Made by a program: the position numbers and the translations under genes. A stretch of 64,000 nucleotides of DNA from Myxococcus xanthus (GTDB lineage Bacteria > Myxococcota > Myxococcia > Myxococcales > Myxococcaceae). Below, one piece after another: positions 17,031 to 25,904 of the stretch. Where the stretch lies: NCBI RefSeq assembly GCF_900106535.1, contig NZ_FNOH01000017.1, forward strand, positions 1-64,000, read 5' to 3'. Numbering within the stretch: the first letter of the stretch is position 1; every line of letters begins with the position of its first letter. The notes under the pieces were generated by a model, which was given only the letters and a program-made list of their open reading frames with translations, searched no databases and was not told where the DNA came from.

Positions 17031-18302
17031 ATGACATTCGCTTCGCTCGGCCTGTCGGACGCGCTCACCCGCGCCGTGGCCGGACTCGGATACGACGAAC
17101 CCACGCCGGTGCAGCGCGCGACCATCCCCGTGGTCCTGCGAGGTGGCGACGTCTGGGCTTCGGCGAAGACGGGCTCAGGGAAGACCGCCGCGTTCCTGCT
17201 GCCCATCCTGGAAGCCCTGCGGGCACGTCCCGGAGGGTCGGTCCGACCGGTGCGGGCCTTCATCCTGGTGCCCACGCGGGAACTCGCCGCGCAGATCGTC
17301 GATTCAATCCAGCGGTACGGCCAACACCTGAAGAAGCCGCTGAAGACCTGCCTCGCGGTCGGTGGCGTCTCCGCCAACCCGCAGATGCTGGCGCTGCGGG
17401 GCGGCGCGGACATCGTCGTGGCCACGCCCGGCCGCGCGCTGGACCTGGTGCATCAAAACGCGCTCCGGCTGGACCAGGTGGAGACGCTGGTGCTCGACGA
17501 GGCCGACCGGCTGTTCTCGTTGGGCTTCGCCGATGAGCTCAACAGCCTGCTGGCGCTGCTGCCCACGCGCCGCCAGAACCTGTTGTTTTCCGCCACCTTC
17601 CCGCCCGCGGTGCGGAAGTTCGCGGAGCAGTTGCTGCACGAGCCCACGCGCATCGACGTCGATGACGGGGAGCTGCCCTCGACGGAGTTCATCCTCCAGC
17701 GAGCCCTCCAGGTGGATGTGCCCCGGCGCACGATGCTGCTGCGGCACCTGTTGGAAACACATGCGTGGAGCCATGTGCTCACGTTCGTGGCCAGTCGCTA
17801 CACGGCGGACCATGTCGCCCTGAAGCTGAACCGCGCCGGCATCGTCGCGACGTCATTGCATGGGGAACTCAGCCAGGGCGCGCGCACGCGGGCGCTCGCG
17901 GACTTCAAGGCGAAGCGCGTGCGCGTGCTCGTGGCCACGGACGTCGCCGCTCGCGGCCTGGACATCGCGCAGCTGCCGGCGGTCGTGAACTACGACCTGC
18001 CCCGTTCGACCGCGGACTACGTGCATCGCATCGGCCGCACGGGGCGCGCGGGCGACAAGGGCGTGGCGATCAGCTTCGTCAGCGCGGGCACCGAAGCCCA
18101 CTTCCGACTCATCGAGAAACGCCACCAGCTCGACCTCCCGCGCGAGCAGGTGCCGGGCTTCGAGCCGACGGAAGAGGTCTCGACGACCACGCCGCCCCGG
18201 GATCCAAACGGCGGAGTGAAGGGTCGGCGCAAGAGCAAGAAGGACAAGCTGCGCGAAGCCGCCGCTGCCGCCGCCACTCGCCCTCCGAAGCAAGGGCCGT
18301 AG
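17031..18302 (+). CDS. DEAD-box RNA helicase, RhlE-like
   Basis: A 423-residue protein with all core motifs: the Q-motif YDEPTPVQRATIP, Walker A AKTGSGKTAAF, DEAD in LVLDEADRLFSLGF, SAT in LLFSATFPP, and motif VI YVHRIGRTGRAG. The C-terminus is short and basic (KGRRKSKKDKLREAAA). It would remodel RNA in ribosome assembly or mRNA decay. The ATG at 17031 begins the conserved segment MTFASLGLSD; the longer open frame upstream is antisense to hflX. It is divergent from hflX. Confidence 0.93.
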   Translation: MTFASLGLSDALTRAVAGLGYDEPTPVQRATIPVVLRGGDVWASAKTGSGKTAAFLLPILEALRARPGGSVRPVRAFILVPTRELAAQIVDSIQRYGQHLKKPLKTCLAVGGVSANPQMLALRGGADIVVATPGRALDLVHQNALRLDQVETLVLDEADRLFSLGFADELNSLLALLPTRRQNLLFSATFPPAVRKFAEQLLHEPTRIDVDDGELPSTEFILQRALQVDVPRRTMLLRHLLETHAWSHVLTFVASRYTADHVALKLNRAGIVATSLHGELSQGARTRALADFKAKRVRVLVATDVAARGLDIAQLPAVVNYDLPRSTADYVHRIGRTGRAGDKGVAISFVSAGTEAHFRLIEKRHQLDLPREQVPGFEPTEEVSTTTPPRDPNGGVKGRRKSKKDKLREAAAAAATRPPKQGP

Positions 18303-18515
18303 CGGCTCCTGCTCCCGCGTGTCCAGCAAGGCCACGTGCGATTTCGCGGCCGTCAATGAGGATGCCACCCTTCCCTCCCCGGGCGCTCCCGCTGGAACGC
18401 ACGCGTCGCATGAACGGAAAGCCGAGGAGGGCTCAGAAACCCGAGGGCGAAGCCGGTAGCGTGTCCGGAATCCCGCGAGGCCCCTGCCCCGTGGCCTGGA
18501 CCGGAGGAACGCCCC

Positions 18516-19424
18516 GTGCGTCGTGATGTCGCCGTGCTGCTGGAGAACGCCCCGCCGCGGCGCCGGGCCCTGTCAGAAGCGGCGTTCGTGTTCCTCGCCG
18601 TCCTCGGGCCCTCGTCGGCGGGCCCCGCGGGTCGGGTCGTCCTGGCCGTGCTCGCGGTCGCGCTGCTCGCCTGGGGACTGGCCCTGCTGCGCCCCTGGGA
18701 GGCCACGCGCGCAGGCGCCTGGCTGGGCGTCCTGGGGCTCCTGGTGGCGCTGGGCGGCACGGGCGCGGGCGCCTGGGTCGCCACCGCGGCGGAGCAGGAG
18801 AAGGGCATCTCCCTGTCCATGGCGCCCCTGTGCATCCGCGCACTGGGGATGATCCTGCTGGTGGCGGTGCTGGTGTGGCGCGACAGACAAGGGCCCGCGC
18901 AGGTAGGGCTGGCGCGCGAGGGCTGGGCGAAGGAGCTGCTGCTCGGCGTACCGGTGCTCGTCGCCACCTACGCGGTGCACATCGCCGCGTCGGTGCCCAT
19001 GGCGGCCGTCGCCGTGGCGTTGAAGCTGGCCGACAAGGAGATGCTGGCGCGCAAGGGCCTGGCCACCGCGCTCATCGACACCGGCCTGGACGTGCCCGCC
19101 TTCGCGGCCATCATGGTGCTGGTGACAGGCTTCGAGGAGTTCGTCTTCCGGGGCTTCCTCGTGCCCCGCCTGCGCGTGGTGATGGGCCGCTGGGTGCCCG
19201 CGGTGCTGGTCGCGGCCGTGCTGTTCTCCGTGGGCCACTTCTACGAAGGCACGCTCGCCGTCTTCCAGACCTTCGTGATGGGGGCCTGGTTCGGGTTCGT
19301 CTTCTGGTTCCGGGGACGCCTGCTGCCCCTGGTTGTCGCGCACGCGGCCTTCAACACCATCAGCTTCGCGCTGGTGATGTGGCTGTCGAAGTCAGGCTAC
19401 CTGGACAAGCTGCCGCCGCTTTGA
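18516..19424 (+). CDS. CPBP-family intramembrane metalloprotease
   Basis: A 302-residue polytopic membrane protein with about eight hydrophobic segments and the CPBP (Abi/Rce1) signature. Motif 1 is TGFEEFVFRGFL with the catalytic EE and Arg, motif 2 is SVGHFYEGTL, and motif 3 is VAHAAFNTISF. The start is GTG at 18516 with CCGGAGGA upstream. CPBP proteases cleave within the membrane, and in bacteria some process signalling peptides or protect against self-produced bacteriocins. No bacteriocin gene is nearby, so the substrate is unknown. Confidence 0.88.
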   Translation: MRRDVAVLLENAPPRRRALSEAAFVFLAVLGPSSAGPAGRVVLAVLAVALLAWGLALLRPWEATRAGAWLGVLGLLVALGGTGAGAWVATAAEQEKGISLSMAPLCIRALGMILLVAVLVWRDRQGPAQVGLAREGWAKELLLGVPVLVATYAVHIAASVPMAAVAVALKLADKEMLARKGLATALIDTGLDVPAFAAIMVLVTGFEEFVFRGFLVPRLRVVMGRWVPAVLVAAVLFSVGHFYEGTLAVFQTFVMGAWFGFVFWFRGRLLPLVVAHAAFNTISFALVMWLSKSGYLDKLPPL

Positions 19425-19496
19425 GGGTAAGCCAGACGCGGAGGACGGCGACGGGAGGCGGAGTGCCTCCCACCGCGAGCCCACGCGGTGTAGGGT

Positions 19497-20408
19497 GTGC
19501 GAGTGCTGCTCAACGACGGCTATGTGTATCGCGAGAAGCTCGGGCGCCGACCGGGCAGCAGCGCGCTCGCCCATATGACGGACAAGTATCGTCACTCCTC
19601 GGAGGAGGAGTGGCGGGCACGCTTCGCGCGGGGCGAGGTGCGACTCGACGACGTCACCGCCGACGGCTCGGAGCCGCTGAGGCCGGGGCAGTGGCTGTGC
19701 TGGCACCGCCCGCCATGGGAGGAGGCGGACACTCCGCAGTCCTTCGAGCTCGTGTACGAGGACGCGGAGTTGGTCGTCGTGGTGAAGCCGAGCGGACTGC
19801 CGACCCTGCCCTCGGGAGGCTTCCTGAAGAACACCCTGCTCTCCTTCGTCCAGGCACGATGGCCCGAGGCGGTTCCCATGCACCGCCTGGGACGCGCGAC
19901 GTCGGGCCTCGTGCTCTTCACCCGCACCCGCGACGCAGCCGCGCGCCTGGCGAGCGATTGGCGCGAGGGCCGCGTGCACAAGCGCTACCGCGCACTCTCC
20001 CAGGGACTCGCCGCCCAGGAGTCCTACGACATCCGCGCGCCCATCGGGTTGGTGCCCCATCCGCGGCTGGGCGAAGTCCATGGTGCCAGTGCGCGGGGAA
20101 AACCCTCTCACAGCACGGCCCGGGTGCTGGAGCGGCGCACCGAGCACACCCTCTTCGAGGTGGACATCCACACGGGGCGCTCCGAGCAGATCCGCATCCA
20201 CCTCGCCTTCATCGGCCACCCGCTCGTGGGTGACCCGCTCTTCGCCGTGGGCGGCCTGCCGCTGGCGGAGAACCCCGGCCTGCCCGGAGACGGCGGCTAT
20301 CTGCTGCACGCGGAGTCGCTCACCTTCCAGCACCCGCGCTCGGGCGAGCACGTTCAGCTTCAGGCGCCAGCCCCGCTCGAGCTCCGCGTCCAGGACTCCT
20401 GGCGGTAG
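19497..20408 (+). CDS. RluA-family pseudouridine synthase homologue with altered active site
   Basis: A 303-residue protein of the RluA family. It has an S4-like N-terminal segment, the block [17 protein letters not shown], the active-site region [14 protein letters not shown] (residues 128-141), KRYRALSQG, and the family block [23 protein letters not shown]. In characterised members the active-site motif is HRLD-x-x-TSG with a catalytic Asp; here Gly132 occupies that position, read directly from CACCGCCTGGGACGC. It may be inactive, act as an RNA-binding protein, or use another residue. The start codon is GTG. It lies 72 bases after the CPBP gene and could be cotranscribed. Confidence 0.85.
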   Translation: MRVLLNDGYVYREKLGRRPGSSALAHMTDKYRHSSEEEWRARFARGEVRLDDVTADGSEPLRPGQWLCWHRPPWEEADTPQSFELVYEDAELVVVVKPSGLPTLPSGGFLKNTLLSFVQARWPEAVPMHRLGRATSGLVLFTRTRDAAARLASDWREGRVHKRYRALSQGLAAQESYDIRAPIGLVPHPRLGEVHGASARGKPSHSTARVLERRTEHTLFEVDIHTGRSEQIRIHLAFIGHPLVGDPLFAVGGLPLAENPGLPGDGGYLLHAESLTFQHPRSGEHVQLQAPAPLELRVQDSWR

Positions 20409-20432
20409 CGCCCGGGCTCATCCCTCGAGCCA

Positions 20433-20530
20433 CGCGCACGGACAGTGGGGAGGAAGCAGGCCATGGCCGAAAAGAGCAACGACGTGGTTGGCATTTGACG
20501 TGAAGCACTTCCCTGGCATGCAGCACTCCC
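20433..20530. repeat. dispersed repeat, copy A
   Basis: About 98 bases that recur in inverted orientation at 54085-54183, at roughly 85 percent identity by eye. The best block is GGGGAGGAAGCAGGCCATGG, and others are GACGTGAAGCACTTCCC and GCAGCACTCC. The copies differ by small indels, so no frame is preserved. It is intergenic, right after the pseudouridine-synthase-like gene. Confidence 0.8.
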
Positions 20531-20623
20531 TTCATAGGCCTCTCATGTGGGCACCCTGCATCTCCCGGTGAGGGAGGCGTCTATCCATGGCAAGCTCCTC
20601 CGCGAGTCCTCCGAGAGCCCACC

Positions 20624-21187
20624 ATGGCAAATGCATCCTCTCGCCCTTCCCCGCTGCTGAGTCGCCCATCCCTGAAGCGCGTCCGGGATGCCGCCAACTT
20701 GCTGGCCTCGCTCGCACCGGGCGTGCTGTTCGTGATGGCGCTGCTGGTGGTGTCTCAGCAGACGCGATTCTCCTGGCTCGCCGAGCCCCTCCACTACCCC
20801 TGGGAGTTCTGGGTGGTGGGGCTGGCCGGAACGACGGCGACAGCGGCCGGCGTGGCGGACTGGCGCTACCACCGCGTGGCCCGGCTCCGAGTCGGGCCAA
20901 GGGAGCACCAGGCGGAGTTCCTGGCCCTGGCTGGCGGAGGACTCCCGCTGTTCCTTTTGATGTGCGCCGCGTCGGTGGCGCACAGGCCCCAGATGTATCT
21001 GCTCCCCGTGCTCGTCGTCCTCATCGGGACGGTGGCCCTCATCTGCTACGACGAGTTCGTCTTTCACCGTCGGCGGTGCGACCGGTGGGAGGCCCTGCTG
21101 CACCGGACGCTGCTCGCCGGCCATGCGGCGGCCTTCCTCGCGTGGGCGCATTTCTGCTTCGTCCGTGAGAATCTTCGTGGCGGATAG
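20624..21187 (+). CDS. integral membrane protein of unknown function
   Basis: A 187-residue protein with about four hydrophobic segments (LASLAPGVLFVMALLVV, WVVGLAGTTATAAGVAD, LPLFLLMCAASVA, YLLPVLVVLIGTVALI) and a His-containing last one (LLAGHAAAFLAWAHFCF). No family is recognised. Its 3' end overlaps the next gene by 23 bases, so three genes from 20624 to 22576 look like one coupled operon. Confidence 0.75.
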   Translation: MANASSRPSPLLSRPSLKRVRDAANLLASLAPGVLFVMALLVVSQQTRFSWLAEPLHYPWEFWVVGLAGTTATAAGVADWRYHRVARLRVGPREHQAEFLALAGGGLPLFLLMCAASVAHRPQMYLLPVLVVLIGTVALICYDEFVFHRRRCDRWEALLHRTLLAGHAAAFLAWAHFCFVRENLRGG

Positions 21188-21740
21188 CCCATCCTCGTCA
21201 TGGCAGCGAGGCACCGAGTTGCTGAAGCGCGCGGCCTGCCTCTACGACGCCCCCGGCTCGGTGCTCGCCGACGAGGCACGAGGCGCATGGCGAACGGGCT
21301 TCACTGGCGGCGCGGCGTGGATGGCGAACGGTCTGGCCCTGGTACGAGGTCAGCCCGCGGCCACCGTGCCGCCCAACGTGGGTCGATGGGGCGCCCTCAA
21401 GTACGGTGGCGCACTGCTCTCCGCAGGAGTCGCCGGAGGGTTCGCATCCGGACTCGGGGCACCTCTCGCGGTGGCGCTCGTAGTGGCGGGGCTCGCGTTC
21501 TATGCCGCTGAGGCCCAGGGGCTCTTCCTGTTCCCACTGCTGTTGGATGGCACGGAGCATCCTTGGCGAAGCGGACGCGCCCTGCTCCGCCGGGCAGGCG
21601 GTACGCCGAGCGCCATGGGAACGGTGCTCATGCTGGCCGGGGTGATGTTGCTCGGAGGGGTGGTAGGACGCGGATGGCTCCGCTGTTGGTGTCTGGGCTG
21701 TCTCGCGGTCGTGCTCTGGTACGAGGATCTACGAACGTGA
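21165..21740 (+). CDS. hydrophobic protein of unknown function, middle gene of operon
   Basis: A 191-residue protein starting at GTG (VRIFVADSPSSSW) inside the end of the preceding gene. It has a soluble-looking N-terminus (TELLKRAACLYDAPGSVLADE) and about four membrane segments, including YGGALLSAGVAGGFASG and LAVALVVAGLAFYAA. No family is recognised. Its stop overlaps the GTG of the kinase-like gene (GTGA), so it is translationally coupled to it. The membrane location suggests it works together with the flanking membrane protein. Confidence 0.7.
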   Translation: MRIFVADSPSSSWQRGTELLKRAACLYDAPGSVLADEARGAWRTGFTGGAAWMANGLALVRGQPAATVPPNVGRWGALKYGGALLSAGVAGGFASGLGAPLAVALVVAGLAFYAAEAQGLFLFPLLLDGTEHPWRSGRALLRRAGGTPSAMGTVLMLAGVMLLGGVVGRGWLRCWCLGCLAVVLWYEDLRT

Positions 21741-22576
21741 GCCGCGCGCGGTCCCTCCCGGAGTGCTGGAACCACGGACTCGCCCTCGCGATGGACGCGG
21801 TGCGCATCAACACGGTGTCCCTGGAAGTCCGGCGAGGCGTCTCCCTCTGGCACAAGCAGCGACGCCTCGGCATGGGTGCGGTCATCGCCGTAGGCAATGT
21901 CTTCCTGCACCTGTCGCGCAGCCGCATCCGGATGCATCCTTCAGTCTCACGCTGGCGAGGTCGGGAGTTGGCCTCCTTCGCGCTCCTGCACCCGGGCCGC
22001 CTTGCCGAGCCTTGTGGCGGACGCGCGGTTGTCCTGGAGGCCCTTCCAGGAGAGCGCCTCGACCGGCTGCTCCAGCAAGGTCGACTCACGCCGAACATCA
22101 TGGAGGCCGCCGCGAGGGAATTGCACCGGGCCCACGGCCTGACGCTACCCGGCGCCTCCCGGGCATGGTCCCATGGGGACGTCCACCTGAAGAACCTCCT
22201 CTATGACGAGGTCAAGCAGCGCGCTTGGCTCATCGACTTCGAGACGGAACACGACACCAGCCTCGACGCCAGCGAACGGCATGCGGACGACCTCCTCGTA
22301 CTCCTGCTGGACCTGAGAGGACGCGCGCCGCTGGAGCAAGCTCGCTCCCTGGCGGAGGCATTCCTCCGCGCGTACCCGGAGCAGACAGTCCGGCGGGAAC
22401 TGACGTCTCGCCTTTGTCCACCCCGAGGACTGGAGCGGGCACTCTGGAAGAGCCGCTCCCATCACCTCCCCGACGAGGCCCTCATCGACTGGCTGGAGTA
22501 CCTGCAAGCAGCGGTCGAGCCCCGACTCAAGAAGGGGCACGTACCGGGCAAGGTCGTCAGCCTGCCTCCAGCCTGA
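21737..22576 (+). CDS. kinase-like protein (LPS kinase/APH superfamily)
   Basis: A 279-residue protein with a protein-kinase-like catalytic core: HGDVHLKNLLYD (catalytic loop, D and N at the expected places) followed by AWLIDFETEHD (metal-binding DFE instead of DFG). A Lys in the N-terminal lobe and the Glu-rich helix around VVLEALPGE could serve ATP binding. Such folds occur in lipopolysaccharide kinases, RIO-like kinases and aminoglycoside phosphotransferases; the position beside two membrane proteins fits a cell-envelope substrate (inference). Its GTG start overlaps the preceding stop by 4 bases. Confidence 0.72.
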   Translation: MSRARSLPECWNHGLALAMDAVRINTVSLEVRRGVSLWHKQRRLGMGAVIAVGNVFLHLSRSRIRMHPSVSRWRGRELASFALLHPGRLAEPCGGRAVVLEALPGERLDRLLQQGRLTPNIMEAAARELHRAHGLTLPGASRAWSHGDVHLKNLLYDEVKQRAWLIDFETEHDTSLDASERHADDLLVLLLDLRGRAPLEQARSLAEAFLRAYPEQTVRRELTSRLCPPRGLERALWKSRSHHLPDEALIDWLEYLQAAVEPRLKKGHVPGKVVSLPPA

Positions 22577-22795
22577 GAGAACGGCTCGCGCCGCGCCAGG
22601 AAGGTAGCGCTCTCCAGCACTCTGGCGAAGCACGAGCCCGCGGTGAGCGTGAGACTGGGACGCGGCTCCGTGCTTCACCGCTGGCTTCGTGGGCTGGCGC
22701 GGAGGTGAGGGGCATCCTGCTCGTGGCGTCCCGGATGGACGATGACAGTTGCCCTCGGGTAGACGCTGTCGCCGGAGTTCACATCAGGAGCGCGT

Positions 22796-24586
22796 GTGCG
22801 AATCCAGGGGTTGCGGGGGCTGGCGGCTCGAATCGATGCCGCTGGGGCCTCTCAGAAGAAGTGGTCCGCCGGTCGATTGGAAGGGCAGTCCCTCCCGGTA
22901 GGAGAGCTCCTCCAAGAGCTGCAGCGGCGTCCCTTGTTCGACGTGTCGACCCTCATCTGCCCTATCGAGCTGAGCTGCGCCGTGCCGGAGGCGGACGCTC
23001 CGGCGCAGCGCGCGATGCTCGAGGCGCTGCTCGATTGGACCCTGCGGCTCGGGGGGCGTGGAGAGCTGGCGGAGTTCACCCTCGACGGCGAGGTGCGGTG
23101 CTTCCTCTGGGAGGGAAAGAAACGCGCGCTCCCGGTGGCTCACTCCGACCGCCGCGTGAAGACCGACTTCGTCATGCTGCAGAAGCACTGCCGGGAAGCG
23201 GCGCTGAAGTACGTGCCACGCAAGGCCACCGTGTTGCGCTGCGCGTGTGGCACAGCCACCGCTCCGACCGCCGTGGCATGCGTGAGCTGCGAGCGGGACT
23301 TCACCGCGCCGATTGGCGCCGAGTCACGTCCCGAAGACGATGAGTCCCTGCGGCTGCTGCGCACCCGGCTGGTGAAGCTGAACATTCCGCTTCCCAAGAA
23401 CGACGTCTTCTTCGCCAACGTGTTCCGGCCGCGCAACGCGTTCGAGGCGCTGACGTACGAGGAGCTGCTGCCCAGGTTCGAGTTCGAAACGACGGACCCT
23501 CGTGAGCTGCGCCGACGCATCGAGCTGCTCACGGAGGTGGAGACCTGGCCGAAGCGCTACTCGCCGCCGGGGCTGCTGGATGAGTCGAGCTTCGCCTCGT
23601 GGTGCGCGTCCCTGCAAACGCTGACGAAGCCCTCGGCGCGCAAGCCCCTGGAGCGGCTGGCTCGGGAGCAAGGGCATCGGTTCAAGGAGATAGCGGCCGT
23701 GGCTCCCTGGGCTCCCGGGTGGCTCGCGGCGAGGGATGTCAGCGGGAGCTCGGTTCCAGGTTCGTACAGGTTCGAGCAGGTCAAGCAGGCCCTGGATTTC
23801 CTCCGGCGCCTCGCGGGGGCAAAGGTGGCGCTCTCCGCCGAGCTCCTGGGGGTGCTCCAGCACATCGCGCCTGACCTGGTCACCGAGAAGGAGCAGAAGC
23901 TGCACGAGAAGGAGTTGGACCGCCGTGCCCTGAGTGACGGCACGGGCTTCGGGGACTACCTGAAGCGGCGGAGCGCGAAGGCGAAGTCGCAAGCCCATGC
24001 GCTCGCGGCGGTGCTCGCGGAGGCGGGGAGTCCGGACGCGAAGGGCTCCGCGCCGAGCGCACGCGTGAACCTGGCGCGCGCCGTCGTCGAATGGCTGGTG
24101 GAGGGGCGCCGGCCCGAGCTGGAGGACGTCGAGGGCGACTGGCTGGTGGAGCAACTCGAGGCGCTCAAGCGCGCGAAGCGCTTGCCGAAAGCCATCCTCG
24201 AGAGCGCGGAGCGGGCCCGCCTCCACCCCGCGCCCTTCGGGCTCACGGGCGCGCGCTGCTGGGACGCCCAGCCGGGTCGCCTCTCCGCCGCGGACCTGAA
24301 GGCCCGGGCTGCCTGCCCCGAGTGCAACCGGCGCGTGAAGCCGAGCCGCGTACTCCACATTCCCTCGCTCGACGCTGGGATGGAGGCGCGCACCGTGCGC
24401 CTCTACGAGTGCGAGCCTTGTGACAGGTCCTTGCTGTTCGCCCGCGCGGTGAAGCCAGCGCGCGCCCCGAAGACGCCCGCGCGTGCCTTCGTCGAGTACC
24501 GGGACGCCGCCGCGCTGAAGAAGCCGTTTCCCAAGGGCTTCGTGCCGTGGCGGTACGAGCGCTTCCTCACGCGTCAACACGAGTGA
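22796..24586 (+). CDS. large protein with two putative zinc ribbons, unknown function
   Basis: A 596-residue protein. Residues 149-165 hold CACG...CVSC, and near residues 506-546 lies CPEC...CEPC; each is a four-cysteine zinc-ribbon pattern. Between them is a long helical, charged region (for example EKEQKLHEKELDRRALSD). No enzyme motif is seen. The start is GTG with CAGGAG upstream. An in-frame reading continues directly past its TGA for 73 more codons of protein-like sequence, described separately. Possibly a nucleic-acid-binding or scaffold protein peculiar to myxobacteria; this is a guess. Confidence 0.65.
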   Translation: MRIQGLRGLAARIDAAGASQKKWSAGRLEGQSLPVGELLQELQRRPLFDVSTLICPIELSCAVPEADAPAQRAMLEALLDWTLRLGGRGELAEFTLDGEVRCFLWEGKKRALPVAHSDRRVKTDFVMLQKHCREAALKYVPRKATVLRCACGTATAPTAVACVSCERDFTAPIGAESRPEDDESLRLLRTRLVKLNIPLPKNDVFFANVFRPRNAFEALTYEELLPRFEFETTDPRELRRRIELLTEVETWPKRYSPPGLLDESSFASWCASLQTLTKPSARKPLERLAREQGHRFKEIAAVAPWAPGWLAARDVSGSSVPGSYRFEQVKQALDFLRRLAGAKVALSAELLGVLQHIAPDLVTEKEQKLHEKELDRRALSDGTGFGDYLKRRSAKAKSQAHALAAVLAEAGSPDAKGSAPSARVNLARAVVEWLVEGRRPELEDVEGDWLVEQLEALKRAKRLPKAILESAERARLHPAPFGLTGARCWDAQPGRLSAADLKARAACPECNRRVKPSRVLHIPSLDAGMEARTVRLYECEPCDRSLLFARAVKPARAPKTPARAFVEYRDAAALKKPFPKGFVPWRYERFLTRQHE

Positions 24587-24808
24587 CATCCGCTCGCGCT
24601 TCAAATCGGCGGGCTGCCGCTGCTCCCGGAGGAGCATGACCCTGCCCTGGACATGGACCTGCGGTGTGGTCATCCCTTCGTCCGCGTGCGCTTCCACACG
24701 CATACGTTGGACCTTCAGCCGGGGTTCGGGGGCGGTGCAGTCGTGGGCGGGGTGTGCCTGACGCCCGGATGCAAGAAGCCGGATGTCCGGAACGTGCGCG
24801 ACGACTGA
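24587..24808 (+). pseudogene. in-frame coding remnant after the zinc-ribbon gene
   Basis: Immediately after the TGA at 24584-24586 the same frame stays open to a TGA at 24806-24808. It encodes plausible protein such as GGLPLLPEEHDPALDMDL, HPFVRVRFHTHTLDLQPG and VCLTPGCKKPD. No ordinary start codon with a ribosome site precedes it. It could be the 3' end of another gene joined here by deletion, or an extension of the upstream gene cut by a recent nonsense mutation. Ligand-like Cys and His residues hint at metal binding. Confidence 0.35.
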
Positions 24809-25125
24809 ATTCCCGCGGGAGCGGAGTGCTGCTGGCGCACAGCGCCTCGGGGAGCGCCCCTGAGAAGGCGGAGTATTTCGTCCGAGTGAATTTGTCAGCC
24901 GACCACGCCGAAGTGGCGCTTTACCGTCGAGAAGCTCATGGCCCACTTCCTTCATTGGAATGCCCCGGCCGATACCGTTGGCCCGTGTTCGCCGGAGGAG
25001 GTCATGCGCATCAGCGATACCGCGCGACCACTGACTCAGCTCATGGAGGTGCCAGTGCTTGCGGAGGGGCTCCGCGTCAGCGCATGGCGAGATTCGCATG
25101 GGCCACAACGCGAAGCTGAACGAGA
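24809..25125. other. intergenic, possible decayed coding pieces
   Basis: A frame across 24830-24990 reads like protein for a stretch (KAEYFVRVNLSADHAEVALY). An ATG at 25003 with a strong GGAGGAGG site starts MRISDTARPLTQLMEVPVLA but soon runs into the next gene. Neither is recognised, and no transposase or RNA signature was found. Confidence 0.3.
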
Positions 25126-25725
25126 ATGCCCAGCATGCCACGCCCCGAAGACATCATGCGTCATTACGATGCCGACCCAGGCGAGAACCCCTGGGTAAAA
25201 GGAAAGCCCGCTCCTGAGAAAGTTGCAGTCGCTCCCTATGATGCCGGATGGCCGACGCGCTACGCGGAGCTTGCCGTGGCCATCCAGGGTGTGATGGGCG
25301 CATCGGCCATGCAGGTCGAGCACGTCGGCTCGACCGCCGTGCCGGGCCTTTCCGCCAAGCCCATCATCGACATCGACCTCATCGTCGCCGACCCCACGCG
25401 CGAGGACGACTATGTGCCTGCCCTCGAGAGCCTGGGCTACGACCTCATCATCCGCGAGCCGTCCTGGCATCAGCACCGCTGCCTGCGGCTCGCCGCGCCA
25501 CGCGTGAACCTGCATGTGTTCGGCCCGGACTGCCCCGAGGTGATTCGCCACCTCATGTTCCGCGACTGGCTGCGCGAGCACGACGACGACCGGCAGCGCT
25601 ACGCGGCGGTCAAGTACACCTCCGCCGAAGGCATGGACGATGTGATGGAATACAACCGCCGAAAGGAGCCGGTGATCCGCGACCTCTACGCGCGGATCTT
25701 TCGCGCGGCGGGCTGGATTCGCTGA
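25126..25725 (+). CDS. GrpB-family (UPF0157) protein, nucleotidyltransferase-like
   Basis: A 199-residue protein with the full GrpB pattern: VAVAPYDAGWPTRYAEL, VEHVGSTAVPGLSAKPIIDID (GS and paired Asp as in nucleotidyltransferases), HRCLRL, and NLHVF with the downstream RDWLREH. The molecular role of the family is not established. The start at MPSMPRPEDIM is uncertain; later in-frame Met codons (MRHYDADPG) are possible. It appears to be monocistronic. Confidence 0.85.
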   Translation: MPSMPRPEDIMRHYDADPGENPWVKGKPAPEKVAVAPYDAGWPTRYAELAVAIQGVMGASAMQVEHVGSTAVPGLSAKPIIDIDLIVADPTREDDYVPALESLGYDLIIREPSWHQHRCLRLAAPRVNLHVFGPDCPEVIRHLMFRDWLREHDDDRQRYAAVKYTSAEGMDDVMEYNRRKEPVIRDLYARIFRAAGWIR

Positions 25726-25904
25726 GGCGCGGCGCGTGCCGGTCGTCGTGGTGTTCGCCAGGCTCCGCCGAATTGAACCGCCCCCAAGCTCCTGGCCGGG
25801 CGAGACTGACCGGAAGCCCTGCTCTTGATCGTACAGAAAGCAGTGCTCCGCCTCCCCCAAACAATCGCCGTAGAGGAACTGCGTCTCATCCGCATCGCGG
25901 AGGC

